Shown here in pieces: positions 52,801-61,519 of a stretch of 64,000 nt of DNA. The stretch's first letter is position 1. Each line of letters starts with the position of its first letter. A model generated the notes under the pieces. It saw nothing but the letters and a program-made list of their open reading frames with translations, searched no databases and had not been told where the DNA came from. The position numbers and the translations under genes were made by a program. The stretch is from CAYPPG01 sp964412555 (lineage in GTDB: Bacteria; Hinthialibacterota; Hinthialibacteria; Hinthialibacterales; Hinthialibacteraceae), in contig CAYPPG010000018.1 in the NCBI GenBank assembly GCA_964412555.1, forward strand, positions 51,275 to 115,274, in the 5' to 3' direction.

Positions 52801-55800
52801 TTCGAGATACTGAACACGTGGATTGATTAGTTCAATGCGGTCAAACGAGGTTTCATAGAAAGAACCCGCCTGCGGCGCATTCGCTCGAATACGCACGGTC
52901 AACGTTCCATCACTCTTGACTTCCACACGCTGTGCGTCGGAATTGACCCGCCATTGATCCGGCAGCGGAAATGGTGTCAACCGGTATCGCAGTTTAAACT
53001 CTGCATTGTTCAACCATGCCGTATCCCGGCGAATCTGGTCCTGTGCAGGCGGAGTGCTTGCTGCTCCGGTGAAACCGCTGGCATCGCCAAACGCAAAGTC
53101 GGAACGGAATGTGATAGGTTCACCATTGAAGAAATATTGCACTTCCGGATGATATTGATGGCCCGGATGCAAATAAAGGACTACATCATATAGGCCGGCG
53201 GGTAGGTTTTCGAAAGTCCATTCGGCTTCTTCCACCAATTGCCGGCCGACCATTGTTGTGACATCGGTGTCCGGCGGAGGCACAGTATTCGTCACTCCGA
53301 AAATGAATGCCGGAGCCATGCTGTCCATATTCATAAGGGGCAGATATGGATTGAATGTATTCTTAAATCCTTCCGGAAGGAAAGTGAAACCTGGTTTTGC
53401 AGGAACAACTGATCCTTGTGCCGGTTGTTGCGCAGCGGAACCCCAATTCGAGTCGTAAACGCCCAACAGGCTTTGCCGCATACCATCATCACCACCACCG
53501 CTGATCACTTGGAAGCGAGTCAACTGTGAAGGCAGTACAGGTGGTGTGCCGGAGCCGGAAGTGTCATATTCAATCGTTTCACCCTTGAAGACGTCTTCCG
53601 CTTCCAAACGAATCACCGGTTTCGCCATCACTTCGTTGATGCGAACCGATTCGACGCCTTCATAGGTCACCCGCATACCCGTTTGCGGAGGACTCGGCAA
53701 TAAGAAGCGCATATATTCTGTAAAGACTTGTTCTTCCCGGCTGTTTCGGTTCGGACCGGCAAGTAGGCGGGAATGCATACGAAATGCCCGCTGCCGTGTC
53801 GTATAGAGATTCAGGGAGCGGAACGTGACCGGATCGGCCAACACAGGATCATCTTCGCTTTTTCCCAGCAACGTTCGAATATCGGGATCTTCGGCTACTT
53901 GGAAAGGCGCCCAGGTATCAATATAATCATACAGATTCAAGGCAATTTGAAATTCGGCCGGATCCTCATCCATACGTCCATCTTCATCGTCGTCGAAACA
54001 AGCAATATACCGTTCACCGGTCTCGTCCACTTCGCCGTCGTTATCGTTATCGACACCGTCGAGTTCCGGAGCGTACATGGCGGCGATAACTTGCGGATCG
54101 TTGAAATCGGCAAAACCGTCCCAATCGTCATCCGCAAAATTGGTTATCAGCAAGTCTCTTTTGATTTCGGGTTCTTTGAGAATATCCCCCGCATCGGAAT
54201 CCTCATCCGCATCGGGTAGCGCTCCCAAGCCAGGGAATCCATCGGCGCTCAAATCGCCGTATCCGTCTTCATTTACATGCCACTCGGGATCATGAGTCAG
54301 AAGTTTGTCGCCATTAAAATCACCGTCGTCATCGACTAAATTATCACCATCATCGTCTTTTCCATTTCCTTCCACAACCATGCCGGGAAGAATTTCACGT
54401 TCATCTTCGTCCCGCAATCGATTATTCTTCCCAAGAACGCGATGGCGGCCAGAGACTTCATCCCGTTGGGCGGTTCGTATATCATCATCCGTGAATCCAT
54501 CTCCATCATCATCCTGGCCATTGGCTACTGCGGGAGAACCGATATCAGGTTCACCATAGCCGTCAAAATCACCACTCGGATATAGATTGCCATCATAATC
54601 ATCGGATGGTTCGTCGATCAGTCCGTCACCGTCATTATCGATACCGTCCGCTTCCCCTTTTTCAACATCCGGTTCGGCCATGAGCTGCCAATCTCCATCA
54701 TTGTCCACCTGCAAAGGGAAGAGGTCTTCGAGTCGTAATGGAGGGCTGTATTGGAAATCGGCGCGGTTTCTCTCATCGTTATTCGAACGTTTCCAAATAT
54801 CGGCGGCGCGCCAGTTGTAGGCGGCATTCGGATTGATCTTTGCCACTTCGTTGAATTTCCCGCTTAAAGGACCGGAAATTTCATCCGATTGACTGTAGAT
54901 CGTGCAGGAATCCCGAAGAATCTGGAACATGGACGGCAATTGCGGTCCGCCGGGTTTGCGCACCGGATCATCATCGGGAATCCCATTGATCAAACGCAAA
55001 TCTTCGACTGTCGCGAAAGGTCGGTCGTTCCCATTCGGTTTAAAGACATTGAATTCCGACGGGTCATCGATTCCCTCGTTCCGTTCATCGATATAGCCGT
55101 CACCGTCATTATCAATGCGATCGCCGGGACGGAAATTTTCTGCATTGCTGACTTGTCCCAGTGCCCCCGTCAAAGGTGTGCCGCTTTGATTTTCCGTTGT
55201 CGGTCCGATATAACGTTCATCTTCTTCATTGTATAGACTGTCACCGTCGTCATCTTTTTCATTCCCGTATATGGCGTAAGGTTCTCCTTCAAATCGAGTC
55301 GTATTGAATGCATCGCTGTATTTATCGACCCGTACAATTTCAGGATTATTATTGTTGTTGTCGTCCTGGTTTTCCTCTCCTGGCTGCATCGTTGCATTCG
55401 TTCCCCCGTTTTCGAAACTTCCGTACCGAAAGCTGACGATACGTTGAGCCAGTTCTTCCGCATCTCGTTGATTCAATGTTCCCAGACTGTTATTGCTTGT
55501 CAAATAATTGACCACTCGGTTGAATAGAAACAACGGTAAATCCAGTTCGGAAGTCGATACCCCAAGATTATAGGTTTGGCCGTTTTGCTGTCCCCAATTA
55601 TTCCCGGCAAAATTGATATTGATCTTCGCATTCTCATCGAAAACACCCAGCAAATCCCCATCCGCGTCATAGCCGGTTCCCGGTGTGAATGGAAACGTTC
55701 CGTTTCTATCCGGCCGGCGCATATCGTAGCCATCCTCGTCGACCAATTGATCTTCGTCATCGTCATGGGGCATTTGGATCTTGTCCGCTTCGCCGAATTT

Positions 55801-56352
55801 ATTATCGACGATTCCATCCAAATCGTCATCGATCCCGCCCAAGCCGGGAAATCCATCCCCTCGGCCGGCCGCTCCGATAACTCTCATACCGGTTTTATCC
55901 CCCGGCGGATCTTCGTCCACGCGAAGAGGAATAGGAGTGGGAATCTGCCGCATCGCCAAGCGCCGCAGCTCGGGCCGAGTATCTACTTGATGGCTGCGCG
56001 CATCGTATGTTACCCGCTTACCGACTTGTCCTGCGTAACCAACCGCCCAGGGATCGAGCAAGGAAGCATACCGCCGCTGGGGCCGTCCTAACACAATATG
56101 CGGATTGGCGGGATCGAGATCCCGAGCGACTTGCCCCAAAACACCCTGGATAGCGGTTTCAGCCGCTTCCTGGACATTGATGTTTTCGGCGTAGGTGTTT
56201 ACGGTAATCTCTTCCATCCGGAGAGTGTACGTAAAACCAACCAAGACCACGGCGAAGACGGATAACAGCGCCAACACCGTCAATAACGCCACACCGGTTT
56301 CACTCGGTCGCCCTATCATACGCGGATTCATATATGTGTTTTCAACTTTCAT
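49861..56352 (-). CDS. Giant GspK-like minor pseudopilin with calcium-type repeats and lamin-tail domain
   Basis: A 2163-residue protein; ordinary GspK has about 330. The N terminus (SETGVALLTVLALLSVFAVVLVGF) is the GspK prepilin signal, without the +5 Glu as usual for K subunits. Residues 165-840 carry many Asp-rich DNDGDG-type repeats (DNDGDGYIDER, DNDGDGLIDEP, DNDNDGEVDET), interleaved with GspK core motifs DENAKININFAGNN and PFATVEDLRLINGIPDD. Near residue 1180 is a lamin-tail-like segment (QYLELVNISTQDLDISGWTI). Near 1915 is the second GspK-like block GLININTAPREVLVALPFAP. It is the last gene of the operon of pseudopilin-like genes; likely at a pseudopilus tip and calcium-stabilised. Confidence 0.85.
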   Translation of the reverse strand: MKVENTYMNPRMIGRPSETGVALLTVLALLSVFAVVLVGFTYTLRMEEITVNTYAENINVQEAAETAIQGVLGQVARDLDPANPHIVLGRPQRRYASLLDPWAVGYAGQVGKRVTYDARSHQVDTRPELRRLAMRQIPTPIPLRVDEDPPGDKTGMRVIGAAGRGDGFPGLGGIDDDLDGIVDNKFGEADKIQMPHDDDEDQLVDEDGYDMRRPDRNGTFPFTPGTGYDADGDLLGVFDENAKININFAGNNWGQQNGQTYNLGVSTSELDLPLFLFNRVVNYLTSNNSLGTLNQRDAEELAQRIVSFRYGSFENGGTNATMQPGEENQDDNNNNNPEIVRVDKYSDAFNTTRFEGEPYAIYGNEKDDDGDSLYNEEDERYIGPTTENQSGTPLTGALGQVSNAENFRPGDRIDNDGDGYIDERNEGIDDPSEFNVFKPNGNDRPFATVEDLRLINGIPDDDPVRKPGGPQLPSMFQILRDSCTIYSQSDEISGPLSGKFNEVAKINPNAAYNWRAADIWKRSNNDERNRADFQYSPPLRLEDLFPLQVDNDGDWQLMAEPDVEKGEADGIDNDGDGLIDEPSDDYDGNLYPSGDFDGYGEPDIGSPAVANGQDDDGDGFTDDDIRTAQRDEVSGRHRVLGKNNRLRDEDEREILPGMVVEGNGKDDDGDNLVDDDGDFNGDKLLTHDPEWHVNEDGYGDLSADGFPGLGALPDADEDSDAGDILKEPEIKRDLLITNFADDDWDGFADFNDPQVIAAMYAPELDGVDNDNDGEVDETGERYIACFDDDEDGRMDEDPAEFQIALNLYDYIDTWAPFQVAEDPDIRTLLGKSEDDPVLADPVTFRSLNLYTTRQRAFRMHSRLLAGPNRNSREEQVFTEYMRFLLPSPPQTGMRVTYEGVESVRINEVMAKPVIRLEAEDVFKGETIEYDTSGSGTPPVLPSQLTRFQVISGGGDDGMRQSLLGVYDSNWGSAAQQPAQGSVVPAKPGFTFLPEGFKNTFNPYLPLMNMDSMAPAFIFGVTNTVPPPDTDVTTMVGRQLVEEAEWTFENLPAGLYDVVLYLHPGHQYHPEVQYFFNGEPITFRSDFAFGDASGFTGAASTPPAQDQIRRDTAWLNNAEFKLRYRLTPFPLPDQWRVNSDAQRVEVKSDGTLTVRIRANAPQAGSFYETSFDRIELINPRVQYLELVNISTQDLDISGWTIDTPFGHYIIPENTVISRMKPSWDKDDGRELRQNEGLPGDGVPFENMFERSRIGQNISGENLLLEDNKLLIAFDKAALIKFLRDNYPAIPNLDERVVQPNLAEREKTAIMASIQNGPAATTVRNAQLSDLRFRLVDVQEDILTHNPTEKMVTLYDPAGNYIDSFRYRTTFNNAIVNIRENGPGEDLIALPGYRGFETFERTDPTWFENDLVVNPNAAANNRVSIKRTVPTMKLDAKQAIVTDMTVGADGELARVAVGGYDAGNDPNNNRLTRFKDAETFPARDSHWNGWDFIGDHYEYLSKSEKPRHELMENTGAIAREAVAPDDSQITRFYQMLGGFENATDIMPAGNSRIRSRGQENVTAFIWRLGARELIRAGFDPDVSDLLTVRVLGRKYVDRTGIMREIDMPVGEVMVTPVVRVVDPGQNPIHDDPDDEENPYNIFAETAGRGGGSKKPVFAKLRNGDTAFTIDLREDFTNLWRDLLNPSGDEPMLEIAVVLRKTTRDYNPFTRSQYGRQLGWIYPQDRPDLGLNVPVGPDQEGYYNAPGVGFLGGMGDDNYFFRGIEIFGRGRLEKGDSEEDNALLTYLAGTPGRDNTGYVPAYPRRRTKVNTNQRDTADIIDNTAYVKNGPLATLGEISRLFTGNKFETVNSPIIPQRLEDKSVDSTRILPTYRLAERARSSNRDYQIQLAQRERLDQWENQYTQLYNMITTAEHGIMPGLININTAPREVLVALPFAPLKDIGQLDTLLNRHYFNTIVADFIIEGRMPVGRDMAFGVHSLDDDIFQAEYNNNNTPADTLSDYKFPSVGRTKESYKSFESLERFLDDRNIFKAEDTKGDQASNFNDFYLSTEVTDPDDGPYSDIGTLLAQMTHLKRRERFAEFVYRQPTDRTGDTKPDGVGDLRERLNAELSQLEDLTPEDMEAMMNRISSLITVRSRSFGIITRGRIFDTNGNVTAQRRLETVYQR

Positions 56353-56382
56353 GGCTCTAACCTGCCTTGTGTTTCTGTTCTT

Positions 56383-57711
56383 TTATGCTCCAATGCTACG
56401 ATAATTGTTCGGAATAAATACGCGGGTGGAATACGGCCGAGAAGTTGCGTTCCTCTTTTGATCTTGCACATAAATCGTGATCTCGACCATATTCGGCAAT
56501 CCGTCCGTGCGCTGCGAAATTCGCTGTGCCTCCTGCTGGTATTGGTCGTTACTCAGCAACTGAGCAGGATTGGTCACCAAAAACTGAAGAGGATTGTTCG
56601 GCTGTTTCGGATACATATCTTCCGGTTCATTTACGATCAAATTGGCAAAACCGGTTCGTGTGTTTCCTTCAAGGCTGTTGTTGGATGCGGGCAGATTGAA
56701 TAAATTCCAATTCGGAGGAACCAATGCGGTTTCTCGCGAGGAATCCCATTCATCCGTGACCCGCCAGCCTCCACGATTATAATCGTAATACCAATATCGA
56801 AGACGAAGTCCGCGAATATCGTAAGCCAAAACTTGAAACAATTTCCCAGGATTTTTGTTGGTCACGAACGTTTCACTGTCCAATTGGCCGTACTTTGCGC
56901 CGGTATCCCAGTTCCGCATGGCAGCCTGCAATTCGGCTTGGGGAACCTGCATCCCTGGCGGCACCGGCCGAGGCAATAAACGCTTTTGAGATTGATTATC
57001 GATAAACTGCCCGAAATCCAAGATTTCCTGCCGATTCGCCCGCCCCGTCCCGCTCAATTCGAGAATTTGAGCGCGGCGAACCAGTTTCGTGCCGCTGGGA
57101 TCAAGCCCATAAGAGATTTCCTGCAAAATCAAGTCGCCGGAATTTTCGATGGCGCTCACAAAATGAAGCAGATCGCTTGGAAAGAGGCCGATATCTTCAT
57201 CGATGCAAGCGGGATCACCCGGTTCACAGCCAAGCGGATCGGTTGTGGGACGGCTGCCTCTCAGAGACGATTCGGCTCCCCCTCGAAAATCAGCGTTGAT
57301 CCCGTCGAGGACCTCTTCGTCGATCATGCCATCCTGATCATCATCTTCCCCCGCTCCTGGAACTCCGGCTTCTTCTGTCGCGACGACATCCCGATGGATA
57401 CCGGCAAATCGAAAGCGTGGAACTTGCTCATCATTGCCGGAAAGAGTGACAACCGGCTTGACCGAATCCGGAGTCAAATAGGCTGAGCGCATTTCACTCG
57501 CCATAAATTCCAATGTTGACCGCGCCGTCTCATTCACTTCGACCCGCTGCATAGCCAGATCCCGCGCATTCAAGACCACTCGCATCGTCTGCGCAGCCAT
57601 TCCGGCCAAAATGGAAATGATCGCCAGCGAGACCAACAGTTCCACGAGGGTGAAAGCCTTCTTGTCAGAAGAGGGCATTCTATTCACTGTTGTCCGTGTT
57701 TGTCCATTCAT
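56383..57711 (-). CDS. GspJ-like minor pseudopilin
   Basis: A 442-residue prepilin. Its signal is KAFTLVELLVSLAIISILAGMA, cut after Ala; GspJ-type NETARSTLEFMASEMRSAYLT follows. A 12-residue acidic loop AGEDDDQDGMIDEEVLDG is of the same type as the repeats in the neighbours. The C-terminal part has RGLRLRYWYYDYNRGGW and KRNATSRPYSTRVFIPN, usual for J subunits. The start is the ATG after taggatc. Thirty bases separate its stop from the K gene. Confidence 0.85.
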   Translation of the reverse strand: MNGQTRTTVNRMPSSDKKAFTLVELLVSLAIISILAGMAAQTMRVVLNARDLAMQRVEVNETARSTLEFMASEMRSAYLTPDSVKPVVTLSGNDEQVPRFRFAGIHRDVVATEEAGVPGAGEDDDQDGMIDEEVLDGINADFRGGAESSLRGSRPTTDPLGCEPGDPACIDEDIGLFPSDLLHFVSAIENSGDLILQEISYGLDPSGTKLVRRAQILELSGTGRANRQEILDFGQFIDNQSQKRLLPRPVPPGMQVPQAELQAAMRNWDTGAKYGQLDSETFVTNKNPGKLFQVLAYDIRGLRLRYWYYDYNRGGWRVTDEWDSSRETALVPPNWNLFNLPASNNSLEGNTRTGFANLIVNEPEDMYPKQPNNPLQFLVTNPAQLLSNDQYQQEAQRISQRTDGLPNMVEITIYVQDQKRNATSRPYSTRVFIPNNYRSIGA

Positions 57712-57771
57712 GATCCTACCCTTTTTCTCGTTCTCTGCTCTTCCTTACGATATCATAGAAAAAAAACACCA

Positions 57772-59262
57772 TCACTGAACAATCGAAGAAACCAGTCCGC
57801 GGGGTTGCCCACCGATCAGAGTGAACGACTCTCGTGGTTTCTCTAAATTGACGAAACCAACCAATCGAAAATCATATCCATAGGTATCTTCATCGACTTG
57901 GCCGTCAAAATCGTTGTCCAGGCCATCCGGTTTCTCTTCATCGATTCCCCACTCGATAGCGCCGTAGGAGATTTGCTGACTGCGCCGGCCAAATGATTGC
58001 TGATCCACTCCAAGAGTCGATGTATTCCGAGGATCCACTCTGGCCAAATCTCCATCATCGTCCTCACCATTCCCACCCCATGAAATGACGATTTCTACCC
58101 GGCGCCAATTGGGAAGTGGTGCGGCTATACAATCTTCGTCGACCTTGCCGTCCGATTGCGGGCGCTGTGTATACGCGCGGAAAAAGTTCGATCCCGCACG
58201 GCGGCCGGACAAAGTGGGAAAATCGTAATCATGACCGTCGGGCAATTCTTCATCGATCTTGCCATCGCCGTCATTGTCGATCCCGTCTCCCATATCGGGA
58301 ATCCCGTCTCCATTGATGTCCTCGATTCCATACCGTCCGTTGTCGGGAATCCGCCCTACGAAAATCTGCCATTGATAGCGTCCATAGGGAGCCGGAAATT
58401 TAGCGGGGCTGAATGGAAAACGAGCCATCTGACAGTCTTCATCGATCATGCCATCCCCGTCGTTATCTTTTCCATCCCAAATTTCCTCATCGATGCCTTC
58501 ATCAATACGTCCATCGCCGTTGTTGTCGATTCCATCCGCTTTGGCAGGAGTATTGGGATTGTTATCATCATCTTCTCCATCGCCATCATTGTCGATTCCA
58601 TCACCTGCGAGCAAAGGCAATAGGAAACCGGAACCCAATACACGAACCGAAGCAAGGCGGCAGTCTTCGTCGATCAGTCCATCCCGGTCATTGTCGATCC
58701 CATCCGCATATTCTTCATCCGTTCCAGGTTCAGGATCATAATACAAATCTCCATCACGAGCCATTGCAGTAAAAGCCCGGGGAGGAATATTATTCCGGTT
58801 ATGAAGCGGTCCGCTGTCACCATCATCGTCGATCACACCATCATTGTCATCATCGATACCGTTTGGTGTGATCCCCGCATATCCCAATCCATCGGCTTCC
58901 GGCATCCCGTCATAATCCATATCAGGTATACCGTTTTGGTTCAAATCCGAATTATTTCTAGGTCGGGCATAAGCAGCAAAATTCGTGTCGTCATCATAGC
59001 CGTTACCAGGCAACGGAATCAAAACGGAATCGGCGCCGGGAAGAATGGGGAAATTCTCCGGGTCTGTTTTCAGGCTCTCGAACATGGATTGAGCCAATAA
59101 AGTCGCCTGCGTCAAATCTTCCGCCCGCCGGCTGGTCTCGATTCCATACGGAAAGACCTTCACGATCGATAATAGACCGAGTGCCAGGATCGAGGCGGCA
59201 ATGATAACCTCCAGCAAGGTAAATCCTTGGTTCGATGTTTTTTTCAGGTCTATCGTTTTCAT
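57772..59262 (-). CDS. GspI/PilV-like minor pseudopilin with calcium-type repeats
   Basis: A 496-residue prepilin. The signal is SNQGFTLLEVIIAASILALGLLSIV, cut after Gly, with LxxGIExSRRAEDLTQATLLAQSMFE after it as in I subunits. Residues 90-320 contain about eight DGIDNDGDG-type repeats (DNDGDGEDDDNN, DNNGDGRIDEG, DNDGDGMIDED). ATG 59262 is preferred over 59271 because an aggat site sits eight bases before it. The end VNLEKPRESFTLIGGQPRG is family-like. Sixty bases separate it from the J gene. Confidence 0.85.
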   Translation of the reverse strand: MKTIDLKKTSNQGFTLLEVIIAASILALGLLSIVKVFPYGIETSRRAEDLTQATLLAQSMFESLKTDPENFPILPGADSVLIPLPGNGYDDDTNFAAYARPRNNSDLNQNGIPDMDYDGMPEADGLGYAGITPNGIDDDNDGVIDDDGDSGPLHNRNNIPPRAFTAMARDGDLYYDPEPGTDEEYADGIDNDRDGLIDEDCRLASVRVLGSGFLLPLLAGDGIDNDGDGEDDDNNPNTPAKADGIDNNGDGRIDEGIDEEIWDGKDNDGDGMIDEDCQMARFPFSPAKFPAPYGRYQWQIFVGRIPDNGRYGIEDINGDGIPDMGDGIDNDGDGKIDEELPDGHDYDFPTLSGRRAGSNFFRAYTQRPQSDGKVDEDCIAAPLPNWRRVEIVISWGGNGEDDDGDLARVDPRNTSTLGVDQQSFGRRSQQISYGAIEWGIDEEKPDGLDNDFDGQVDEDTYGYDFRLVGFVNLEKPRESFTLIGGQPRGLVSSIVQ

Positions 59263-59331
59263 TTTTATCATCCTATGTATTGATCCAATATTTCCTATTC
59301 AACCGACTTACAACGGGCACGGTTTATTTGG

Positions 59332-60117
59332 TTATTCGATGACCAACTCGTCGATCGGCCAGGGATTCATGATGGCATAATCGTACAATCTCGTGCGTCC
59401 GGTCAGCCGAACGACTTCGAGAGTCTGCACTTTATAGCGTTCCTGTTGGTCGTCTTCCGGCAGATTGACTTGCGTGGCAGCGAGGTAATCATAATCTTTT
59501 CCGTTGATGGTAAACATTTCCCCTGCCCTGGCGATATGAATAATCGGAGCAATTTCGTTGTAATTCGTCGTTGGTTCTTCCCCTTGAAAATACACTTTTC
59601 GGATAGAACCTCTTGGACTGAATTCAACGTAGAATACTTCCGGATTTCCCCCGATTCCGGGAAAACGATTATCCACATCGGCAATCATGACCGCTTCGGG
59701 AAAGTAGTCCGGATCCCCGACGAGATAGGCATTGGGAATCGTATCGCGCGTTCCGGTGCCTGCCGGTACTTCCACGTCGAATTCATATTGTTGCTGTCGT
59801 TTGGCTTCGCGCCAGATGGAAGCGCGGCGGGTGCGGGTGCCGGTCAACGAATCGGGGAATCCATCGAGGGCTCCCGCATCGATTGCGACACGAGTACTTT
59901 GCCGTCTGGCAATAGAAACTTGCCGAGCCTGCACCATATTGGCATTGATAATTTGGAGGGCAGTGTCCACACGGCTGCGGTTGATTTGCTTCACATAAGA
60001 AATGGCGCCGACCCCCACTACGATCCCGATGATCCCGATGACGAGCAACATCTCCACCATCGAAAATCCGGCGGTATCGGTTATATTTTTCTTGAAACGA
60101 CGAGCTCGTACTTTCAT
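59332..60117 (-). CDS. GspH-like minor pseudopilin
   Basis: A 261-residue prepilin and first gene of the H-I-J-K operon. The signal is TAGFSMVEMLLVIGIIGIVVGVGAISYV, cut after Gly; the mature helix continues with NRSRVDTALQIINANMVQARQVSIARRQSTRV as in GspH/FimT. It has no DNDGDG repeats, unlike I, J and K. The ATG follows aaagga. It should begin the pseudopilus. Confidence 0.85.
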   Translation of the reverse strand: MKVRARRFKKNITDTAGFSMVEMLLVIGIIGIVVGVGAISYVKQINRSRVDTALQIINANMVQARQVSIARRQSTRVAIDAGALDGFPDSLTGTRTRRASIWREAKRQQQYEFDVEVPAGTGTRDTIPNAYLVGDPDYFPEAVMIADVDNRFPGIGGNPEVFYVEFSPRGSIRKVYFQGEEPTTNYNEIAPIIHIARAGEMFTINGKDYDYLAATQVNLPEDDQQERYKVQTLEVVRLTGRTRLYDYAIMNPWPIDELVIE

Positions 60118-60716
60118 GATTTGTTTCCTTTATGATCAATTCTCAAAAATAAAGTCATCCTGCAAATTTTCTTGATCTGACCGAGTCCATGCATACAATA
60201 TCACATTCTGCAAGAGTTGTAACGTAGAACATCACCCAAGATTTTCTTCACTCCACGTTTGCGCACAGACTTAACTTGCAAGCCAAAACCAGCCTGAAAC
60301 AGTCGAAAAAAAATTGTGAAAAAACTTCGATGCGATAGTGAAAAGATCCACGAATTCACGAGGATTCACTTTCCCCACCTACATCCCTACCATAAAAAAT
60401 CAACAAAATAATAATACATAAGTCTCGGGTTTTATTAGAGATAAAATCGAGACGACCTTAACCAACCCTAACTATATCATAGCCGAAAAAAACCATCAAC
60501 AAAATGTGACATTTTTTTCTTTCGCTTCATCCTACTTATAGAAGTATACCCAGAGTATTGATGAAGAAAAGATGCTCTCCAAATCATTCGAAAGTGTACG
60601 CTGCACTTGCGGCTATTGGTCACAAATCGGATATATGGTAAGATGATTTACCGTTTTGATAGAACGGATCCTTTTTTGGGATAGTATAAATTCAGTAAAT
60701 TGAAGGAGTTAAAGAA
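60118..60716. other. Intergenic region between divergent operons, with one hairpin
   Basis: 599 bases between the leftward pseudopilin operon and the rightward SGNH gene. I see no gene. A hairpin at 60422-60453 (gtctcgggttttat, loop tagag, ataaaatcgagac) is not followed by a T-run, so it may be a regulatory or RNA structure. A gaaggag site and tataaat-like stretch are just before the SGNH gene. Confidence 0.4.
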
Positions 60717-61448
60717 ATGTTGTTTAAATCCGTATTTTTTGTGTGCCCGTTACTTCTTCTCATTCCTTCTTTGGTTCCACTCGATATCTCGGCGGCGGAG
60801 AACAATTTTCGGCTCGATGATGGTGATTCAATCGTTTTTCTGGGCGATAGTATTACTCAAGCCGGTTCGAAACCGGAGGGGTATGTATCCCTCTTTCAAC
60901 TGACTTGCGATGTAAACGGGTACATCGTGAACGTCATCAATTCGGGGATCAGCGGCCACAAATCCAATGACATGCTGGCGCGCCTCGACCGCGATGTCAT
61001 CGCTCACAATCCGGATTGGGTAAGTATTTCCTGTGGAGTGAACGATGTCTGGCATGGAGAAAAAGGAGTGCCACTACCCGACTACAAGAAGAACATGACT
61101 GAAATCGTAGAGCGATGCCAAAAAGCGGGAATCAAAGTATTGCTTTTGACAGCGACACCGATTTATGAAGATCTCCAACGCCCTGAAAATATTAAACTTC
61201 GGGATTACAACGCCTTTCTTCGCGAACTCGCAAAAGAGAAAGACTTGTTGCTATGTGATTTATTCAATACCTTTGCCGATTGGTACAAAATCAAGTTGAA
61301 TGATGACAAATTGATGACAACCGACGGTGTTCATATGAATCCGCGTGGAAATCGGCTGATGGCAAGGGACATACTTCTAAAAATGGGTATGACATGGCGA
61401 GAAATGCGGCAAGCGGAAAAACGCTGGGAACTCGTCAACAATATGTAA
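60717..61448 (+). CDS. Secreted SGNH/GDSL hydrolase
   Basis: A 243-residue esterase-type hydrolase with signal peptide (hydrophobic residues 5-27). Block I IVFLGDSITQAGS has nucleophile Ser45; block II NSGISGHKSNDM; block III SCGVNDVWHG; block V DGVHMNPRGNRLMA with Asp-x-x-His. It belongs to the carbohydrate-esterase-like branch (rhamnogalacturonan acetylesterase or similar). gaaggag precedes the ATG by eight bases. It lies 71 bases upstream of the sulfatase and may be co-transcribed, although a family B palindrome separates them. Confidence 0.92.
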   Translation: MLFKSVFFVCPLLLLIPSLVPLDISAAENNFRLDDGDSIVFLGDSITQAGSKPEGYVSLFQLTCDVNGYIVNVINSGISGHKSNDMLARLDRDVIAHNPDWVSISCGVNDVWHGEKGVPLPDYKKNMTEIVERCQKAGIKVLLLTATPIYEDLQRPENIKLRDYNAFLRELAKEKDLLLCDLFNTFADWYKIKLNDDKLMTTDGVHMNPRGNRLMARDILLKMGMTWREMRQAEKRWELVNNM

Positions 61449-61449
61449 T

Positions 61450-61484
61450 GTCAAAGCGCAGGCATCCCTGCCCGCATCTTTCGA
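61450..61484 (-). repeat. Family B palindromic repeat (reverse orientation)
   Basis: gtcaaagcgcaggcatccc then tgcccgcatctttcga, between the SGNH and sulfatase genes. Same core as 5528. Confidence 0.75.
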
Positions 61485-61519
61485 GTAAATACATTAACAA
61501 TAGATACAAGAGGTGAATC

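Noticed and set aside
54000..55850. Dense short DNA repeats such as tcatcgtcgtcattg, first considered as a CRISPR or satellite array
   Set aside because: They are the reverse complement of codons for DNDGDG repeats; spacing is irregular and tied to the reading frame.
60656..60690. Sigma-70 promoter for the SGNH gene (ttgata and tataaa)
   Set aside because: Spacer is 23 bases, too long for a confident call.
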